Both the position numbers and the translations under genes were made by a program. The notes below the pieces were generated by a model. The model was given only the letters and a program-made list of their open reading frames with translations. It was not told the DNA's origin and made no database searches. From Wielerella bovis (GTDB lineage: Bacteria > Pseudomonadota > Gammaproteobacteria > Burkholderiales > Neisseriaceae), in assembly GCF_022354465.1 (NCBI RefSeq), contig NZ_CP092361.1, positions 806,001 through 870,000 of the forward strand: a DNA stretch of 64,000 nucleotides. Direction: 5' to 3'. Below, one piece after another: positions 17,543-27,718 of the stretch. The stretch's first letter is position 1, and each line of letters begins with the position of its first letter.

Positions 17543-17650
17543 TATAGTGGATTCAATTTAAACCAGTACAGCGTTTGCCAGCTCCCTTATGTACTCAGTG
17601 TACACGGCGGTCGCTGTCGCCTTGTCCTGATTTAAATTGAATCCACTATA
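17543..17650. repeat. Correia-like element inside an IS5-type terminal hairpin
   Basis: A 108-bp element with TATAGTGGATTCAATTTAAA ends. Its flanks (GTTGAAAACCCCAAAG and GTAGAGCTGCTTTGGGGGTT) are the two arms of the hairpin that is uninterrupted at 24781-24821, so this copy split that sequence. Confidence 0.85.
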
Positions 17651-17765
17651 GTAGAGCTGCTTTGGGGGTTTGCAAAGGTTTCAGCCTGAAACTTTTACAA
17701 AATTCCCAAAAATCCCTTAGATTCTCTCTAATAAAGAATTTAAGGGATTTTTGGGAATTTTAGGT
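17651..17765. mobile_element. IS5-family (IS1106-like) end remnants
   Basis: GGGTTTGCAAAGGTTTC matches the end of the IS5-type element at 24770-27212. A second hairpin (AAAATCCCTTAGATTC...GAATTTAAGGGATTTT) has the layout of an IS1106 left end. No coding part remains. Confidence 0.5.
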
Positions 17766-17794
17766 TACATTTTGTCCATTAACATCAAAATAAC

Positions 17795-17901
17795 TATAGT
17801 GAATTCAATTTAAACTAATACAGCGTTGCCAGCACCCTTAATGTACTAGATGTACACAGCGAGCGTTGTTGCCTTGTCTGTGTTAATTTGAAACGACTAT
17901 A
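17795..17901. repeat. Correia-like element with mixed ends
   Basis: The left end is TATAGTGAATTCAATTTAAA and the right end is AATTTGAAACGACTATA, which belongs to another end type (also seen at 44679 and 46782). It lies just downstream of the sucrose phosphorylase stop codon. Confidence 0.8.
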
Positions 17902-17903
17902 AA

Positions 17904-19358
17904 TTACAATTTAATTTCACGAGTTTCGTTGTTTACAGTTTCAGTAATTGCGAAGGTGCGACTATCCATATTCGCTACCAATTTCGAGGATACACCAGCT
18001 TCTTGGTTGTCCCACACGATTTCCAATTCTTTCGCGCTCAAAGCTTTCACGCTGAACGCGCCGTCAAATGCCGCAGAGCTATTGCGGAATTTCAACAAAT
18101 TGAACAACTGTTGTACCACTGGACGTTGAACCGTTTCGTCAATTTCTGCCAAAGAGTAGTAATGACGGTTGATGTTGCGACCTTCTTTGGTGCGTTCCAA
18201 CAATTCAATGTCATTTTCGCCAGCCAATAAGCCCACATAGTAAATTTGCGGAATGCCAGGGGCGAAACATTGCAACACACGCGCCAAAATATAAGCTTGG
18301 TCATTGTTGCCCAAAGCGGAATAGTAAGTACAGTTAATTTGGTAAATGTCCAAATTATTGTATTCAGCGGAGCTGTATTTTTTCTTCACGTTTGCGCCTT
18401 GTGCGTACAGGGCTTCGCGTGTGGCTTCGCATTCTTCGTCCGTCATCAAATCTTTCACGTCCACCACGCCGATGCCGTCATGCGTGTCCAAAGTGGTGAA
18501 TTGTTTGCGTGGGCAGATTTCCATCCAGTTTACCAAACGGTCTACATTGCCGCTAAACAGCGTGTGCAACACCAACATCGGCAAGGCAAAATCGTACACA
18601 TAATAATCATGTTCCGCGATTTTTAATTGGATTGTGTAGTGTTCGTGGATTTCAGGCAACACGGTAACATTGTGTGCATCCAAAACATCGGTACATTCTT
18701 TCAAGGTTTCCCAAATATCAGGTTCAACAAAGAAACAATTGGTGCCAAGGCGTTTGTTGGCATAGGCGAACGCGTCCAAACGGATAATTGCTGCACCTTG
18801 TTTGGACAAAAATTCCAAATTGTCTTTGATGAATTTTTTGGTGGTGGCGGTGGTTACGTCCAAATCCACTTGTTGCTCGTCAAATGTACACCATACTTTT
18901 TCTGATGTGCCGTCCGCAAATTCCGCCATGCGATAAGGGGCGCGTGGTTTGCGTTTGTAGATTAAATCCACTTGTTCTTCGGTGGGTTCGCCGCCGTTTT
19001 CTTTCCAGAAATCTTTGTAGCGAATGAACAAATCGCGGTATTCGGATTCGTCTTTTTTCGCCAAAAAGTCTTTGAAATAAGGCGATTGTGCGGAAATGTG
19101 ATTGACCATGAAATCAAACATCAAGTAGTAATCTTTTGCCAAGGCTTGAATGTCGTTCCAATCGCCAAATGCGGGGTCCACTTTGGTGTAGTCCATCGGT
19201 GCAAAGCCACGGTCGCCCGATGATGGGAAAAACGGCAAAATATGTACGCCACCAATCACGCCTTGCAAATGTTTTTCCAAAACGTGTTTTAAATCTTTCA
19301 AATTGTTGCCCAAACTGTCGGAGTAAGTGATGAGCATGGCTTGATTTTTGACTTGCAT
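17904..19358 (-). CDS. gtfA: Sucrose phosphorylase (GH13 family)
   Basis: This 484-residue cytoplasmic enzyme converts sucrose and phosphate to glucose 1-phosphate and fructose. It is close to the GH13 sucrose phosphorylases in length and motifs: nucleophile D195 in RLDAFAY, acid/base E236 in LPEIHEHY, transition-state stabiliser D294 in LDTHDGIG, plus VHILPFFPSSGDRGF and NRHYYS. AAGGAC precedes ATG 19358. No sucrose transporter or regulator is next to it, so the substrate route is unclear; a related glucoside phosphorylase activity cannot be excluded. Both downstream and upstream flanks hold repeats, hinting at acquisition. Confidence 0.9.
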   Translation of the reverse strand: MQVKNQAMLITYSDSLGNNLKDLKHVLEKHLQGVIGGVHILPFFPSSGDRGFAPMDYTKVDPAFGDWNDIQALAKDYYLMFDFMVNHISAQSPYFKDFLAKKDESEYRDLFIRYKDFWKENGGEPTEEQVDLIYKRKPRAPYRMAEFADGTSEKVWCTFDEQQVDLDVTTATTKKFIKDNLEFLSKQGAAIIRLDAFAYANKRLGTNCFFVEPDIWETLKECTDVLDAHNVTVLPEIHEHYTIQLKIAEHDYYVYDFALPMLVLHTLFSGNVDRLVNWMEICPRKQFTTLDTHDGIGVVDVKDLMTDEECEATREALYAQGANVKKKYSSAEYNNLDIYQINCTYYSALGNNDQAYILARVLQCFAPGIPQIYYVGLLAGENDIELLERTKEGRNINRHYYSLAEIDETVQRPVVQQLFNLLKFRNSSAAFDGAFSVKALSAKELEIVWDNQEAGVSSKLVANMDSRTFAITETVNNETREIKL

Positions 19359-19525
19359 GGTTATGTCCTTTTATGCATGTTGTGTAAGTTTATTACAATG
19401 ATGCGGAATATAACATATTTTTTTAGGCTGTAAAGCTGTGTTTGCGAAAGTTTTACAAAGTGTTGTTTATTTTGATTATTATACCTAAATATTTATTTTT
19501 TATTTTAAACAATTATAAAAGTAAA

Positions 19526-19557
19526 AGGCAGCCTGAAAATATTTTTTCAGGCTGCCT
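19526..19557. terminator. DUS inverted-repeat terminator
   Basis: AGGCAGCCTGAA, 8 bases, then TTCAGGCTGCCT, immediately downstream of ppc (minus strand). Confidence 0.7.
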
Positions 19558-19570
19558 ATTTATCAAACAT

Positions 19571-22276
19571 TTAACCTGTATTACGCAAACCTTGTGCTAC
19601 ACCATTAATCGTTTGATGCACCATTTGCAAAACATGTTGATTATCAGGCTCTTCGCGTAACTTACGCAATAAAGCAACTTGTAAGCCTCCGAGCGCATTC
19701 AAATAAGGAATTCGCAATGCCAAAGAACGTGCTAATGCGCGGTTATCCAACAGCAATTCATCGGTTTGCAAAATATCAAATAATGCTTGGAGACTGCGCT
19801 GATATTCTGCCTTAATAGTTGCAAAAATAGCAGCGCCGTGTTTGGCATCTTGACTCAACGCGGCATAGTGTTCTGCCAATGTTAAATCGGTTTTTGCCAT
19901 AACTTGTTCCATATTAGACAACATGGCGCGGAAAAAAGGATTATGTTGTGCATGTTGTTGTAAGCTGTTCAGGCAGCCTGCATCTTTTTGACACAATTCT
20001 GCTACGGCACTACCAAAACCATACCATGCGGGCAACATTAAACGATTTTGTGTCCACGAGAAAACCCATGGAATCGCGCGTAAATCCTGAATGCGTGCCA
20101 ATGTTTTGCGGCTGGCAGGACGACTGCCTAAATTCAGGCTGGCAATTTGTTCAATTGGACTGGTTTGCAAGAAATAATCAATAAAACCTTCGCGTGTAAT
20201 CAAAGCACGATAATGTTTGAACGAACTTTCCGACAAGGCATTCATCAAATCAATATCAGGGTCTTGTACGGCTGGCAATAAGGTGGCTTCCAAAGTGGCA
20301 GCAACCAAAGTTTCCAAATTACGCGCGGCATTGCTGGCATCGCCATATTTTGCTGTAATCACTTCGCCTTGTTCGGTAATGCGGATTTGTCCGCCCACGC
20401 TGCCCGCAGGTTGTGCCAAAATTGCTTGGTAAGATGGGCCACCGCCACGTCCCACGCTACCACCACGGCCATGGAACAAACGAATGCGTACATCATACTT
20501 GCGGAACAATTCTACCAAGCCAATTTCTGCTTGATACAATCCCCAAGTGCTGCTGATGTAACCGCCATCTTTATTGCTATCGGAATAACCGAGCATGATT
20601 TCTTGGATATTATCGCGGCTGCTGATTAAAGCACGATACCAATCGCAAGAGAACAAGGTTTCCATAACTGAACGCGCGCTAGCAAGGGCTTCAATCGTTT
20701 CAAATAATGGCACAATATTGATGCGCGAAATTGGCAAGCCATTTTCCACGCGCAATAAGCCCGTCTCTTTTAAAATCAATGCCAAAGACAACAAATCGCT
20801 CGGGCGTTCGCAGTTAGAAATAATGCTTTGTGAAATGGCATCTTCGCCAAATTCCTGTTTAATTTGATTGGCTTCGCGGAAAATAGCTAATTCAGTACAA
20901 GTTTGTTCGCTGTATGCCACAAATGGGTTGAATAATGGACGCGGACTGCGCAATTCACGCAATAATACCGCTTGACGTTCATTTTCAGGCAGCCTGAAAT
21001 AATCCTCCAAACCTGCGTGTTGGAATAGTTCAGCAACCACGCTTTCATGTTTTTCCGCATGTTGGCGCAAATCCAAAGGCATCAAATGGAAACCGCAACT
21101 AGACGCGATGCGAATAATATCCGCGATGCGCCCTGTGGCAATGATTTGGCTGCCATTATCACGCAAAGATGTTTGCAAGGTTTTTAAATCTTCCAAAAAT
21201 TCAGCAGGTTGTGCGTAAGGTTCAGGACTCACACCAAAACGATAACCCAATGGAATACCCAGTTGATGTGCTTTACCAACCAAGCGCGACATAATATAAG
21301 CAATAGCACGGCGATAAGGTTCTTCTTGGCGTGCGACTTCGTTATTGGGCGATTTGGCAGACAAAATCATCACACCATCGCTCACATTTACGCGTCGAAT
21401 AGACACGGGTAATTCTTGATATAAATTTTCTAATTCACGACGATAAAAATGAAACAGCGCGTCAGCATGACGCGTAAATGCCATACGCAAAGTTTCAGCA
21501 GAAACAAAAGGATTGCCATCGCGGTCGCCACCAATCCAACCACCAATTTTTAAAATATCTGGAATTTGAATATTAGGATAGGCAGCCTGAAAATGTTTTT
21601 CCATGCGTCGATATAGTTGTGGCAAGGCGTGGAAAAAACTCATTGGGAAAATATTCACGCCATTGTTGATTTCGTTTTTTACGCTGATTTTGAAATGCCG
21701 CGTTTCGCTGGTTTGCCACAAAGTTAGCAACACAATATCCATTTCTCGTTGCAATTCAGCAAGCGAATCGGCAGAGCGACAATATTCGCGGCGCGGTAAC
21801 AAAGCGCGAATTTTGCGATGTGAAACCAATGTGGCTTGACGTTGCACTTCGGTTGGATGTGCAGTTAAAACAGGTGAAATTTGTGCTTGATTTAAGGCTG
21901 CCTGAATATCGGTTTCGTTTAATTGTTGTGTTTGAAATTTGTAAATGGTTTCAGCAATGCTGCCATCTTGCGTATCTTCGCCACTATTTTCATGAACCAT
22001 GCGGCGACGTTCGTGATGCACATCTTCGGCAATATTCAAAATTTGTGCAAAAATACCCACTGCGGTAATCAGATTTTCGGTTTGCTCTTCGTTTAGCGAA
22101 GGGAGGATTTCAGTAATAATTTGGCTGCTATCATGGGATTTGGCAAGAATTTTGAGTGTATTGACCACAATTTCATCGGCATGTTCGTCCAAAATTTTGT
22201 AGAACGATGTGGTCATAAATTCCGCATCTGCAAGCAACTCGGCATCTTTGGGATTGTTGAGCAGTGAAAATTGCAT
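19571..22276 (-). CDS. ppc: Phosphoenolpyruvate carboxylase
   Basis: This 901-residue enzyme makes oxaloacetate from phosphoenolpyruvate and bicarbonate, replenishing the TCA cycle. Conserved pieces are [13 protein letters not shown] (catalytic His), [41 protein letters not shown], and the C-terminal RNTG. The start at 22276 (MQFSLL) follows AAGGAAA by 6 bases; the in-frame upstream codon is less likely. DUS copies are read through in frame. It appears complete. Confidence 0.97.
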   Translation of the reverse strand: MQFSLLNNPKDAELLADAEFMTTSFYKILDEHADEIVVNTLKILAKSHDSSQIITEILPSLNEEQTENLITAVGIFAQILNIAEDVHHERRRMVHENSGEDTQDGSIAETIYKFQTQQLNETDIQAALNQAQISPVLTAHPTEVQRQATLVSHRKIRALLPRREYCRSADSLAELQREMDIVLLTLWQTSETRHFKISVKNEINNGVNIFPMSFFHALPQLYRRMEKHFQAAYPNIQIPDILKIGGWIGGDRDGNPFVSAETLRMAFTRHADALFHFYRRELENLYQELPVSIRRVNVSDGVMILSAKSPNNEVARQEEPYRRAIAYIMSRLVGKAHQLGIPLGYRFGVSPEPYAQPAEFLEDLKTLQTSLRDNGSQIIATGRIADIIRIASSCGFHLMPLDLRQHAEKHESVVAELFQHAGLEDYFRLPENERQAVLLRELRSPRPLFNPFVAYSEQTCTELAIFREANQIKQEFGEDAISQSIISNCERPSDLLSLALILKETGLLRVENGLPISRINIVPLFETIEALASARSVMETLFSCDWYRALISSRDNIQEIMLGYSDSNKDGGYISSTWGLYQAEIGLVELFRKYDVRIRLFHGRGGSVGRGGGPSYQAILAQPAGSVGGQIRITEQGEVITAKYGDASNAARNLETLVAATLEATLLPAVQDPDIDLMNALSESSFKHYRALITREGFIDYFLQTSPIEQIASLNLGSRPASRKTLARIQDLRAIPWVFSWTQNRLMLPAWYGFGSAVAELCQKDAGCLNSLQQHAQHNPFFRAMLSNMEQVMAKTDLTLAEHYAALSQDAKHGAAIFATIKAEYQRSLQALFDILQTDELLLDNRALARSLALRIPYLNALGGLQVALLRKLREEPDNQHVLQMVHQTINGVAQGLRNTG

Positions 22277-22414
22277 GGGATTTCCTTTCAAATTTTGACA
22301 TTTTTTTACATAAGAGGCAAAAAAGCATTGTAGCGATATTTTTCGGTGTAAACCATAGTTAATTGGGGATTTTTGTTTATAGTAACAAATAATGTTTTCA
22401 GGCTGCCTTTTGGT

Positions 22415-22433
22415 TTAGTGAATTCACTATAAA
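22415..22433. repeat. Remnant Correia-like terminal sequence
   Basis: TTAGTGAATTCACTATA has two inward-facing ends fused without the internal part, as expected after deletion of an element. The rest of the 266-base ppc-hemG gap contains a DUS pair and nothing else recognised. Confidence 0.45.
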
Positions 22434-22542
22434 TATAAAAATGATACAACGTAACATGACCACTATGTACAAATCGCACATATTAAGAAGACTGGCAGCG
22501 ATGTATTATTTTTAATCTAAATAGGCAGCCTGAAACATGAAT

Positions 22543-23067
22543 TTATAATTGTTCAAATTGTTCGGCAAATTGAGCAACCACTTGCCAGTCAGTAAATTCT
22601 ACGGGTGTATCTATAGGTGTTAAACCTTTGCCCAGCCACATAATAAACCGAATAATGCGTCTGTCCCAAAAACTATAACGCGCATAGTCCAAGCGTCCTG
22701 CAAATACACCTGCTAAATTAGGTTGCCAAGTGATGCTATTGAGAAATTTGCGTGCGTAAGGATTGGTTTGTACCGTGTTGCGGTGTGGTTTTCTCGCCAC
22801 CACATTCACGCTGAAAAAAGCCGCTGGCTTGGCTTGTAATAAAGCTGAATGTTGTTCTACAAATTGCTTGACTTCGGGTTGATGTTTGCCGTAGCGAATA
22901 CTTGCGCCAATGAGAATTTTATCGGCTTGATGGAGCTGCTCTGCGTTTGCTTCACGCAAAGGTATAATGCTTATGGCGTGGTGTTTGGGTAGTGCGTTTG
23001 CTATGTAACGACAAATGGTTATGGTGTGTCCATCGGTAGTGGAATACAGTATCAATATTTTGCTCAT
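22543..23067 (-). CDS. hemG: Menaquinone-dependent protoporphyrinogen IX dehydrogenase
   Basis: This 174-residue flavodoxin-like protein oxidises protoporphyrinogen IX in haem synthesis. The FMN loop ILYSTTDGHT is near the start. GASIRYGKHQPEVKQFV and AGRLDYARYSFWDRRIIRFIMW, including the long insert typical of HemG, support it over plain flavodoxins. Upstream lies a Correia-like element at 23244. Confidence 0.9.
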   Translation of the reverse strand: MSKILILYSTTDGHTITICRYIANALPKHHAISIIPLREANAEQLHQADKILIGASIRYGKHQPEVKQFVEQHSALLQAKPAAFFSVNVVARKPHRNTVQTNPYARKFLNSITWQPNLAGVFAGRLDYARYSFWDRRIIRFIMWLGKGLTPIDTPVEFTDWQVVAQFAEQFEQL

Positions 23068-23243
23068 TGTGGTTTCCTGTTTCCAAAAATAGTAATGATA
23101 CCGCTTATATCAGTAGCCGTGTTGTGTCATGAAATAACATTTTTTCAGGCTGCCTACTTGGTTTTATCGGAAAACCATAGTTAATTAAAATAGAAATCAA
23201 ACAAAGCGGCAGTATCATTTTTATTTTAAACAAATATATTTTG

Positions 23244-23352
23244 TATAGTCGTAGAAATGAAAATGCAGTACAAGGCGACAACGCCCGCCGTGTACGAATA
23301 GTACATAAGGGCGTTGGCAACGCCGTACTGCTTTTTCAGTTCTGCGACTATA
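23244..23352. repeat. Correia-like element, variant ends (TATAGTCGTAGAAAT)
   Basis: This 109-bp inverted-repeat element has ends TATAGTCGTAGAAATGAAAA and TTTTTCAGTTCTGCGACTATA but the same type of core (CAGTACAAGGCGACAACG...CGTTGGCAACGCCGTACTG). The same end type occurs at 25410-25517. It lies in the 421-base gap between hemG and the permease gene, which otherwise holds two DUS. Confidence 0.8.
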
Positions 23353-23488
23353 GCTTATTAATTTTAAAAATATACATATTAACTGTCATAAAAGGCAGCC
23401 TGAAAGCATTATTTGCGCTAAATCAAAGTTTATTTATTATCTACTGCTATGATGCCAGTCCATTGTTTCTATATTTTTGGAGAATATT

Positions 23489-24745
23489 ATGGAAGTAACG
23501 GTATCAGCTTTGGGTGCAGTCGTGGCATTAGCGATTGCTATCTTTTTGATTTTGAAAAAAGTACCTCCTGCATACGGCATGATTGCAGGTGCATTATTAG
23601 GCGGCTTGATTGGTGGGGCTGACTTGGTTTCCACAGTTGGCTTGATGATTAAGGGTGCGCAAGGTATCACAACTGCTGTGATGCGTATTTTGGCGGCTGG
23701 TGTTTTAGCTGGTGTCTTGATTGAATCGGGTGCAGCAACGGTTATTGCTGAAACGATTGTGAAAAAATTGGGTGAAGCGCGTGCATTATTGGCGTTGGCG
23801 ATTGCTACTTTAATTTTAACGGCAGTAGGTGTATTTGTTGACGTAGCCGTAATTACCGTATCGCCGATTGCGTTGGCATTGGCAAAACGTGCCAACTTGT
23901 CTAAACCTGCAATTTTGTTGGCAATGATTGGTGGTGGCAAGGCAGGTAACCTAATTTCTCCAAACCCTAATGCGATTGCGGCTGCGGACGCATTTAAAGT
24001 GCCATTAACTGATGTGATGATGGCTGGGATTATTCCTGCTATTTTTGGTTTGATTTTGACTTATGTGTTAGCTAAACGTTTGACTTCTGGTAGTCGCGTG
24101 GAAGATAACGAAGTTGTAGTTTCCAATACCAACAATTTACCTCGTTTTATGGCAGCTATTACTGCACCATTGGTTGCAATTTTTCTGCTGGCATTGCGTC
24201 CTATTGCTGATATTACCATTGACCCATTAATTGCCTTGCCTGTGGGTGGTTTAATTGGCGCAGCTGTTATGGGTCGTATGAAAGATACCAATCATTTTGC
24301 GGTTACAGGTTTAAACAAAATGGCACCTGTGGCAATTATGTTGCTTGGTACAGGTGCATTAGCAGGAATTATTGGCAATTCAGGTTTGAAAGATGTGTTG
24401 ATTTCATCATTAACCGCAATGGGTTTACCTGATTTCATTCTTGCTCCTGTGTCTGGTATTTTAATGTCATTGGCAACTGCATCTACAACCGCAGGTACAG
24501 CCGTTGCATCCAAAGTATTCGGTGCAACCTTGTTAGAATTGGGTGTAACAGGCATTGCTGCCGCAGCGATGATTCATGCTGGTGCAACTGTTGCCGACCA
24601 TATGCCACACGGTTCATTCTTCCACGCAACGGGTGGTAGCGTGAACATGAGCATTAAAGAACGCCTGAAACTCATTCCATACGAAAGCGCGATTGGTTTG
24701 ATTATGACGATTATTTCAATACTGATTTATGGTGTATTTCGTTAA
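23489..24745 (+). CDS. GntP-family proton symporter (gluconate/organic acid)
   Basis: This 418-residue inner-membrane permease has about a dozen hydrophobic segments and GntP family signatures: GGLIGGADLVSTV, FVDVAVITVSPIALALAK, GGGKAGNLISPNPNAIAAA and GATVADHMPHGSFFHATGG. GntP members carry gluconate, glycerate or related acids with protons. No kinase gene is adjacent, so the substrate is open. ATG 23489 follows GGAG by 6 bases. Confidence 0.88.
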   Translation: MEVTVSALGAVVALAIAIFLILKKVPPAYGMIAGALLGGLIGGADLVSTVGLMIKGAQGITTAVMRILAAGVLAGVLIESGAATVIAETIVKKLGEARALLALAIATLILTAVGVFVDVAVITVSPIALALAKRANLSKPAILLAMIGGGKAGNLISPNPNAIAAADAFKVPLTDVMMAGIIPAIFGLILTYVLAKRLTSGSRVEDNEVVVSNTNNLPRFMAAITAPLVAIFLLALRPIADITIDPLIALPVGGLIGAAVMGRMKDTNHFAVTGLNKMAPVAIMLLGTGALAGIIGNSGLKDVLISSLTAMGLPDFILAPVSGILMSLATASTTAGTAVASKVFGATLLELGVTGIAAAAMIHAGATVADHMPHGSFFHATGGSVNMSIKERLKLIPYESAIGLIMTIISILIYGVFR

Positions 24746-25409
24746 TTAAAGTGTAGAAAAAGGCAGCCTGAAACCTTTGCAAAACCCCAAAGCAGCTCTA
24801 CTGCTTTGGGGTTTTCAACGAAAATAACGATAATTGATACAATATTTGCCCAAATTCTCTCACTTAACAGCCCATTTCAGGCTGCCTACCGCCTTTTCAA
24901 GCAGCAATAGGCACAATAAGCCTTAACTTGTTAGCTGCTTTCAACAAGTTCAAACACATCACTTTTAAATTCATTTGCCCTTTGACCTTATCCAAACCAA
25001 AATAGCTCGCACGTTTGCATTTAAACAAACGATGCAAAATGGCAAAACTTTGCTCCACACGATAACGCACTTTTGCTAATCCCTTATTGCGTTCAATATC
25101 ATCACGATTTAATGGTTTATTGCGATGGGCTTTACGCATAATCCCATCTTTTAACTTGCTGTTTTCTAAAAATGCCCGATTATCTTTGCTGTCATAACCT
25201 TTATCTGCATACACGGTTACGCCTTCTTCAATCTTATCTAATACGCTTACCAAATGATTGACATCTACTACATTGGCCGGTGTAACGTGGATTTGTTCAA
25301 TAAAACCCTCTGCATCAGTACGCGCATGCAGTTTGTAGCCCAAATGCCAATGTCCGCTTTTAATCGTCCATTTGGCATCTGTGTCTTTACTGGCTGGGCT
25401 GTTTACTTG

Positions 25410-25517
25410 TATAGTCGCAGAATTGAAAAATCATTACAGCGTTGCCAACGTCCTGATGTGTTTTCACACACGGCGGACGTTGTCGCCTTGTACTGCTTTT
25501 TCACTTCTACGACTATA
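25410..25517. repeat. Correia-like element, variant ends, inside IS5 transposase
   Basis: This 108-bp element has ends TATAGTCGCAGAATTGAAAA and TTTTTCACTTCTACGACTATA and is the same subtype as 23244-23352. It interrupts the IS5-family transposase frame. Confidence 0.85.
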
Positions 25518-25727
25518 CTTGGGGCTGTTCTTGATTTTCGTTTTTTTCACTTACTTCAATGGCTTTTTTGAGTTTGCTACCTGCTGTTTGGATAATGGTT
25601 GCATCCACAATCGCTGTTTGGGCTTTTTCTACTTTCAGTTTGTTTTGGGCCAGTTGGTGGTTGATTTCTTGATTGAGTTCGTCTAATAAACCACCTTGCA
25701 TTAACCAGTTACGAAAGCGGTTGAGTG

Positions 25728-25834
25728 TATAGTGAATTCAATTTAAACCAGTACAGCGTTGCCAGCTCCCTTATGTACTAGGTGTACACGGCGGTCGCTG
25801 TCGCCTTGTCCTGATTTAAATTGAATCCACTATA
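25728..25834. repeat. Correia-like element inside IS5 transposase
   Basis: A 107-bp element of the TATAGTGAATTCAATTTAAA type, the second to interrupt the IS5-family transposase gene. Confidence 0.85.
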
Positions 25835-25951
25835 CTGTGGTCGGGTAAATGCATTTCGTCTGGAAATTGACAAAAGATCATGAAATCCAATCGGGTAACC
25901 AGACTGCGTTCTAATTCAGGGTCGGAGAGACTGTGCCATTGTCCTAGTAAT

Positions 25952-26948
25952 AACGCGAACTCGGGATAAGTCTTTCTTACTTCATTGGTAACAAAGACTT
26001 TTTTCCAAACATCATTGGCTTATAAGGAAACAGGCAATAGGCAGTCAAACCTGAAATCAAATTCAAGATAAAACCACGCTCCAAACGATGCCGAGTATGT
26101 TCAATTTGACACAAATTTTTCAGTTGCCCAAAAATGGTTTCTATAACACCACGTTTTTTAAGCAGCTTTTTCTGCTCACTTGTGTATTGTTTGGGTTTCA
26201 TGCCTTTTTTGATACCCGTTAGTAAAGTAATGCCATATTTCTCTTTAAGCCAATCACTTAAATCTTTTCCAATATAGCCCCTATCCGCCACCAAAATGCC
26301 GAATAGGTGCTTTGCCATTTGTTTTAAACCTTGACGGTCATCCACATTGCCTGCGGTTAAGCAAAAATTGACCAGCTCACCCAAGTGGTTAAATACCGCA
26401 TGCAATTTGAAACCGTAAAACCAGCCTGTACTGCTTTTGCCCCTTTGCGCGATGTTTTTAAACACTTTATGCGAGTGAATACGGCGATTGTGGCAAACCG
26501 ACAAAGTGGTTGAATCCACCACACCTATACCTGTGCATTTGCCCATTTGGGTGGTTAAAAATACCAACATAGCAGGTAAGGCTCGTGTAGCCAGTTCCAA
26601 AAAGCGGTTGTAGCTGGGCATATTGGGGAAGTCTCGCTGCCAAATGGATTGGACTTGCCATTGGTAATAGGTTTTGAAATCACGCATGCGATATTGATGA
26701 AAAGCAATCAGTACGGTCATGATTTCTGCGGTACTGATACAACTTGGTCTATTACGAATTTTATTGTTTTTAATCAATTTGCTATTGAATTTGGGTTCAA
26801 ATTCTTTGCAAAAATCATCAATTTGGCAGAAAAGTGCGGTAAGATAATCCATGTTAAAGGGCTTTCGTGATACTTGGTTGTGTGCAAACAATAGATTATC
26901 ACGTTTGCCCTTTAATTTTTATGAAATTTCTTATCCCGAGTTCGCGTT
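25952..26948 (-). mobile_element. IS982-family insertion sequence with target duplication
   Basis: A 997-bp element with inverted ends AACGCGAACTCGGGATAAG, flanked by a 6-bp direct repeat AGTAAT (25946-25951, 26949-26954). It contains one intact transposase gene and sits inside the IS5-family transposase gene, so it arrived later. Confidence 0.9.
25977..26852 (-). CDS. IS982-family transposase
   Basis: This 291-residue DDE transposase of the IS982 type has STAEIMTVLIAFHQ, GVVDSTTLSVCHNRR (first Asp), LVADRGYIGKDL (second Asp) and RGVIETIFGQLKN (Glu). ATG 26852 (MDYLTALF) is preferred over the in-frame codon at 26891. It appears intact. Confidence 0.9.
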   Translation of the reverse strand: MDYLTALFCQIDDFCKEFEPKFNSKLIKNNKIRNRPSCISTAEIMTVLIAFHQYRMRDFKTYYQWQVQSIWQRDFPNMPSYNRFLELATRALPAMLVFLTTQMGKCTGIGVVDSTTLSVCHNRRIHSHKVFKNIAQRGKSSTGWFYGFKLHAVFNHLGELVNFCLTAGNVDDRQGLKQMAKHLFGILVADRGYIGKDLSDWLKEKYGITLLTGIKKGMKPKQYTSEQKKLLKKRGVIETIFGQLKNLCQIEHTRHRLERGFILNLISGLTAYCLFPYKPMMFGKKSLLPMK

Positions 26949-27226
26949 AGTAATACTGCACGAAACATTGGCAACAGTGGATAAGCGGGACGTCCACCAT
27001 TGTCGCGCAGATAAGCTACTTTTTTACTGGCAAGTGTGTTTTCAATGGCTTGCCAGTCTAGTAGTTGGGTGATTTTAAGTAGTGGAAATCGGTCGGTGTA
27101 TTGATTCAACAGGGTTTGGGCTGATTGGTAGAAAAAGCTGTTCATGGAAAAATCCTCTAAATTCTTGGTTGGTGGGAATTTAGAGGATTTGTTGGGGTTT
27201 TGCAAAGGTTTCAGGATGCCTTTGAA

Positions 27227-27532
27227 TTATTCAGCAGATGTTGTTTCAGTAACAATGGTTTCTACTTGCTGTAAGGTTGGTGTAGTGCGTGTAACATTGG
27301 GTTTGCCGTCATGTTGAATGCTCACGGCACGCGCTGGAACGATGGTGGAAATAGCGTGTTTGTACACCATTTGGGTAACTGATGTATTACGCAATAAAAC
27401 GACATATTGGTCAAATGATTCTACTTGACCTTGTAATTTGATGCCATTTACCAAGTAGATAGAAACGGGAACATGTTCTTTGCGTAGCGCGTTCAAAAAT
27501 GGGTCTTGCAGTAATTGTCCTTTGGTTGTCAT
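27227..27532 (-). CDS. hfq: RNA chaperone Hfq
   Basis: This 101-residue Sm-like protein pairs small RNAs with mRNAs as a hexamer. [20 protein letters not shown] (Sm1) and the [12 protein letters not shown] (Sm2) segments are nearly identical to neisserial Hfq. GGAG lies 8 bases before ATG 27532. The C-terminal tail is about 25 residues and variable, as usual. It is directly downstream of the IS5-family element. Confidence 0.97.
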   Translation of the reverse strand: MTTKGQLLQDPFLNALRKEHVPVSIYLVNGIKLQGQVESFDQYVVLLRNTSVTQMVYKHAISTIVPARAVSIQHDGKPNVTRTTPTLQQVETIVTETTSAE

Positions 27533-27718
27533 TTTGTTCACTCCGTATTTGTTATGGTTTGGACAGATGCGAGTTATCTCGCTGAAAAAAAGCGAGATTG
27601 GATTTTAACGCGAAGTAGGGCGAGAAACCAAGTTTTTTCTGTGATTTTGTAAAGAAATATGGTTTTATGTGTGGAAATGGTATTGATGCTTCTCAATAGT
27701 GAATAGGTTAGAGGCTTG

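Larger units (their letters stand above)
24897..27145 (-). pseudogene. IS5-family transposase, interrupted three times
   Basis: In transcription order: N-terminus 27145-26955 (MNSFFYQSAQTLLNQYTDRF, GGRPAYPLLPMFRAVLL), an IS982 insertion, a middle part (RLDFMIFCQFPDEMHLPDHS, about 25945-25835), a Correia-like element, a short part (25727-25518; VVDATIIQTAGSK type), a second Correia-like element, and the C-terminal DDE part (25409-24897; GYKLHARTDAEGFIE, VYADKGYDS, VRYRVEQSFAILHR). The pieces line up with IS1106-type transposases, so it is one gene taken apart by insertions. Confidence 0.85.
24770..27212 (-). mobile_element. IS5-family (IS1106-like) element carrying nested insertions
   Basis: Perfect inverted ends GAAACCTTTGCAAAACCCC (24770-24788 and the complement at 27194-27212) bound the element. 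The transposase gene between them is broken by two Correia-like elements (25410-25517, 25728-25834) and an IS982 element (25952-26948). Confidence 0.85.

Noticed and set aside
18246-18626. Antisense open frames inside the sucrose phosphorylase gene and others like it
   Set aside because: They are shadows of well-supported genes with no start signals or recognisable domains.
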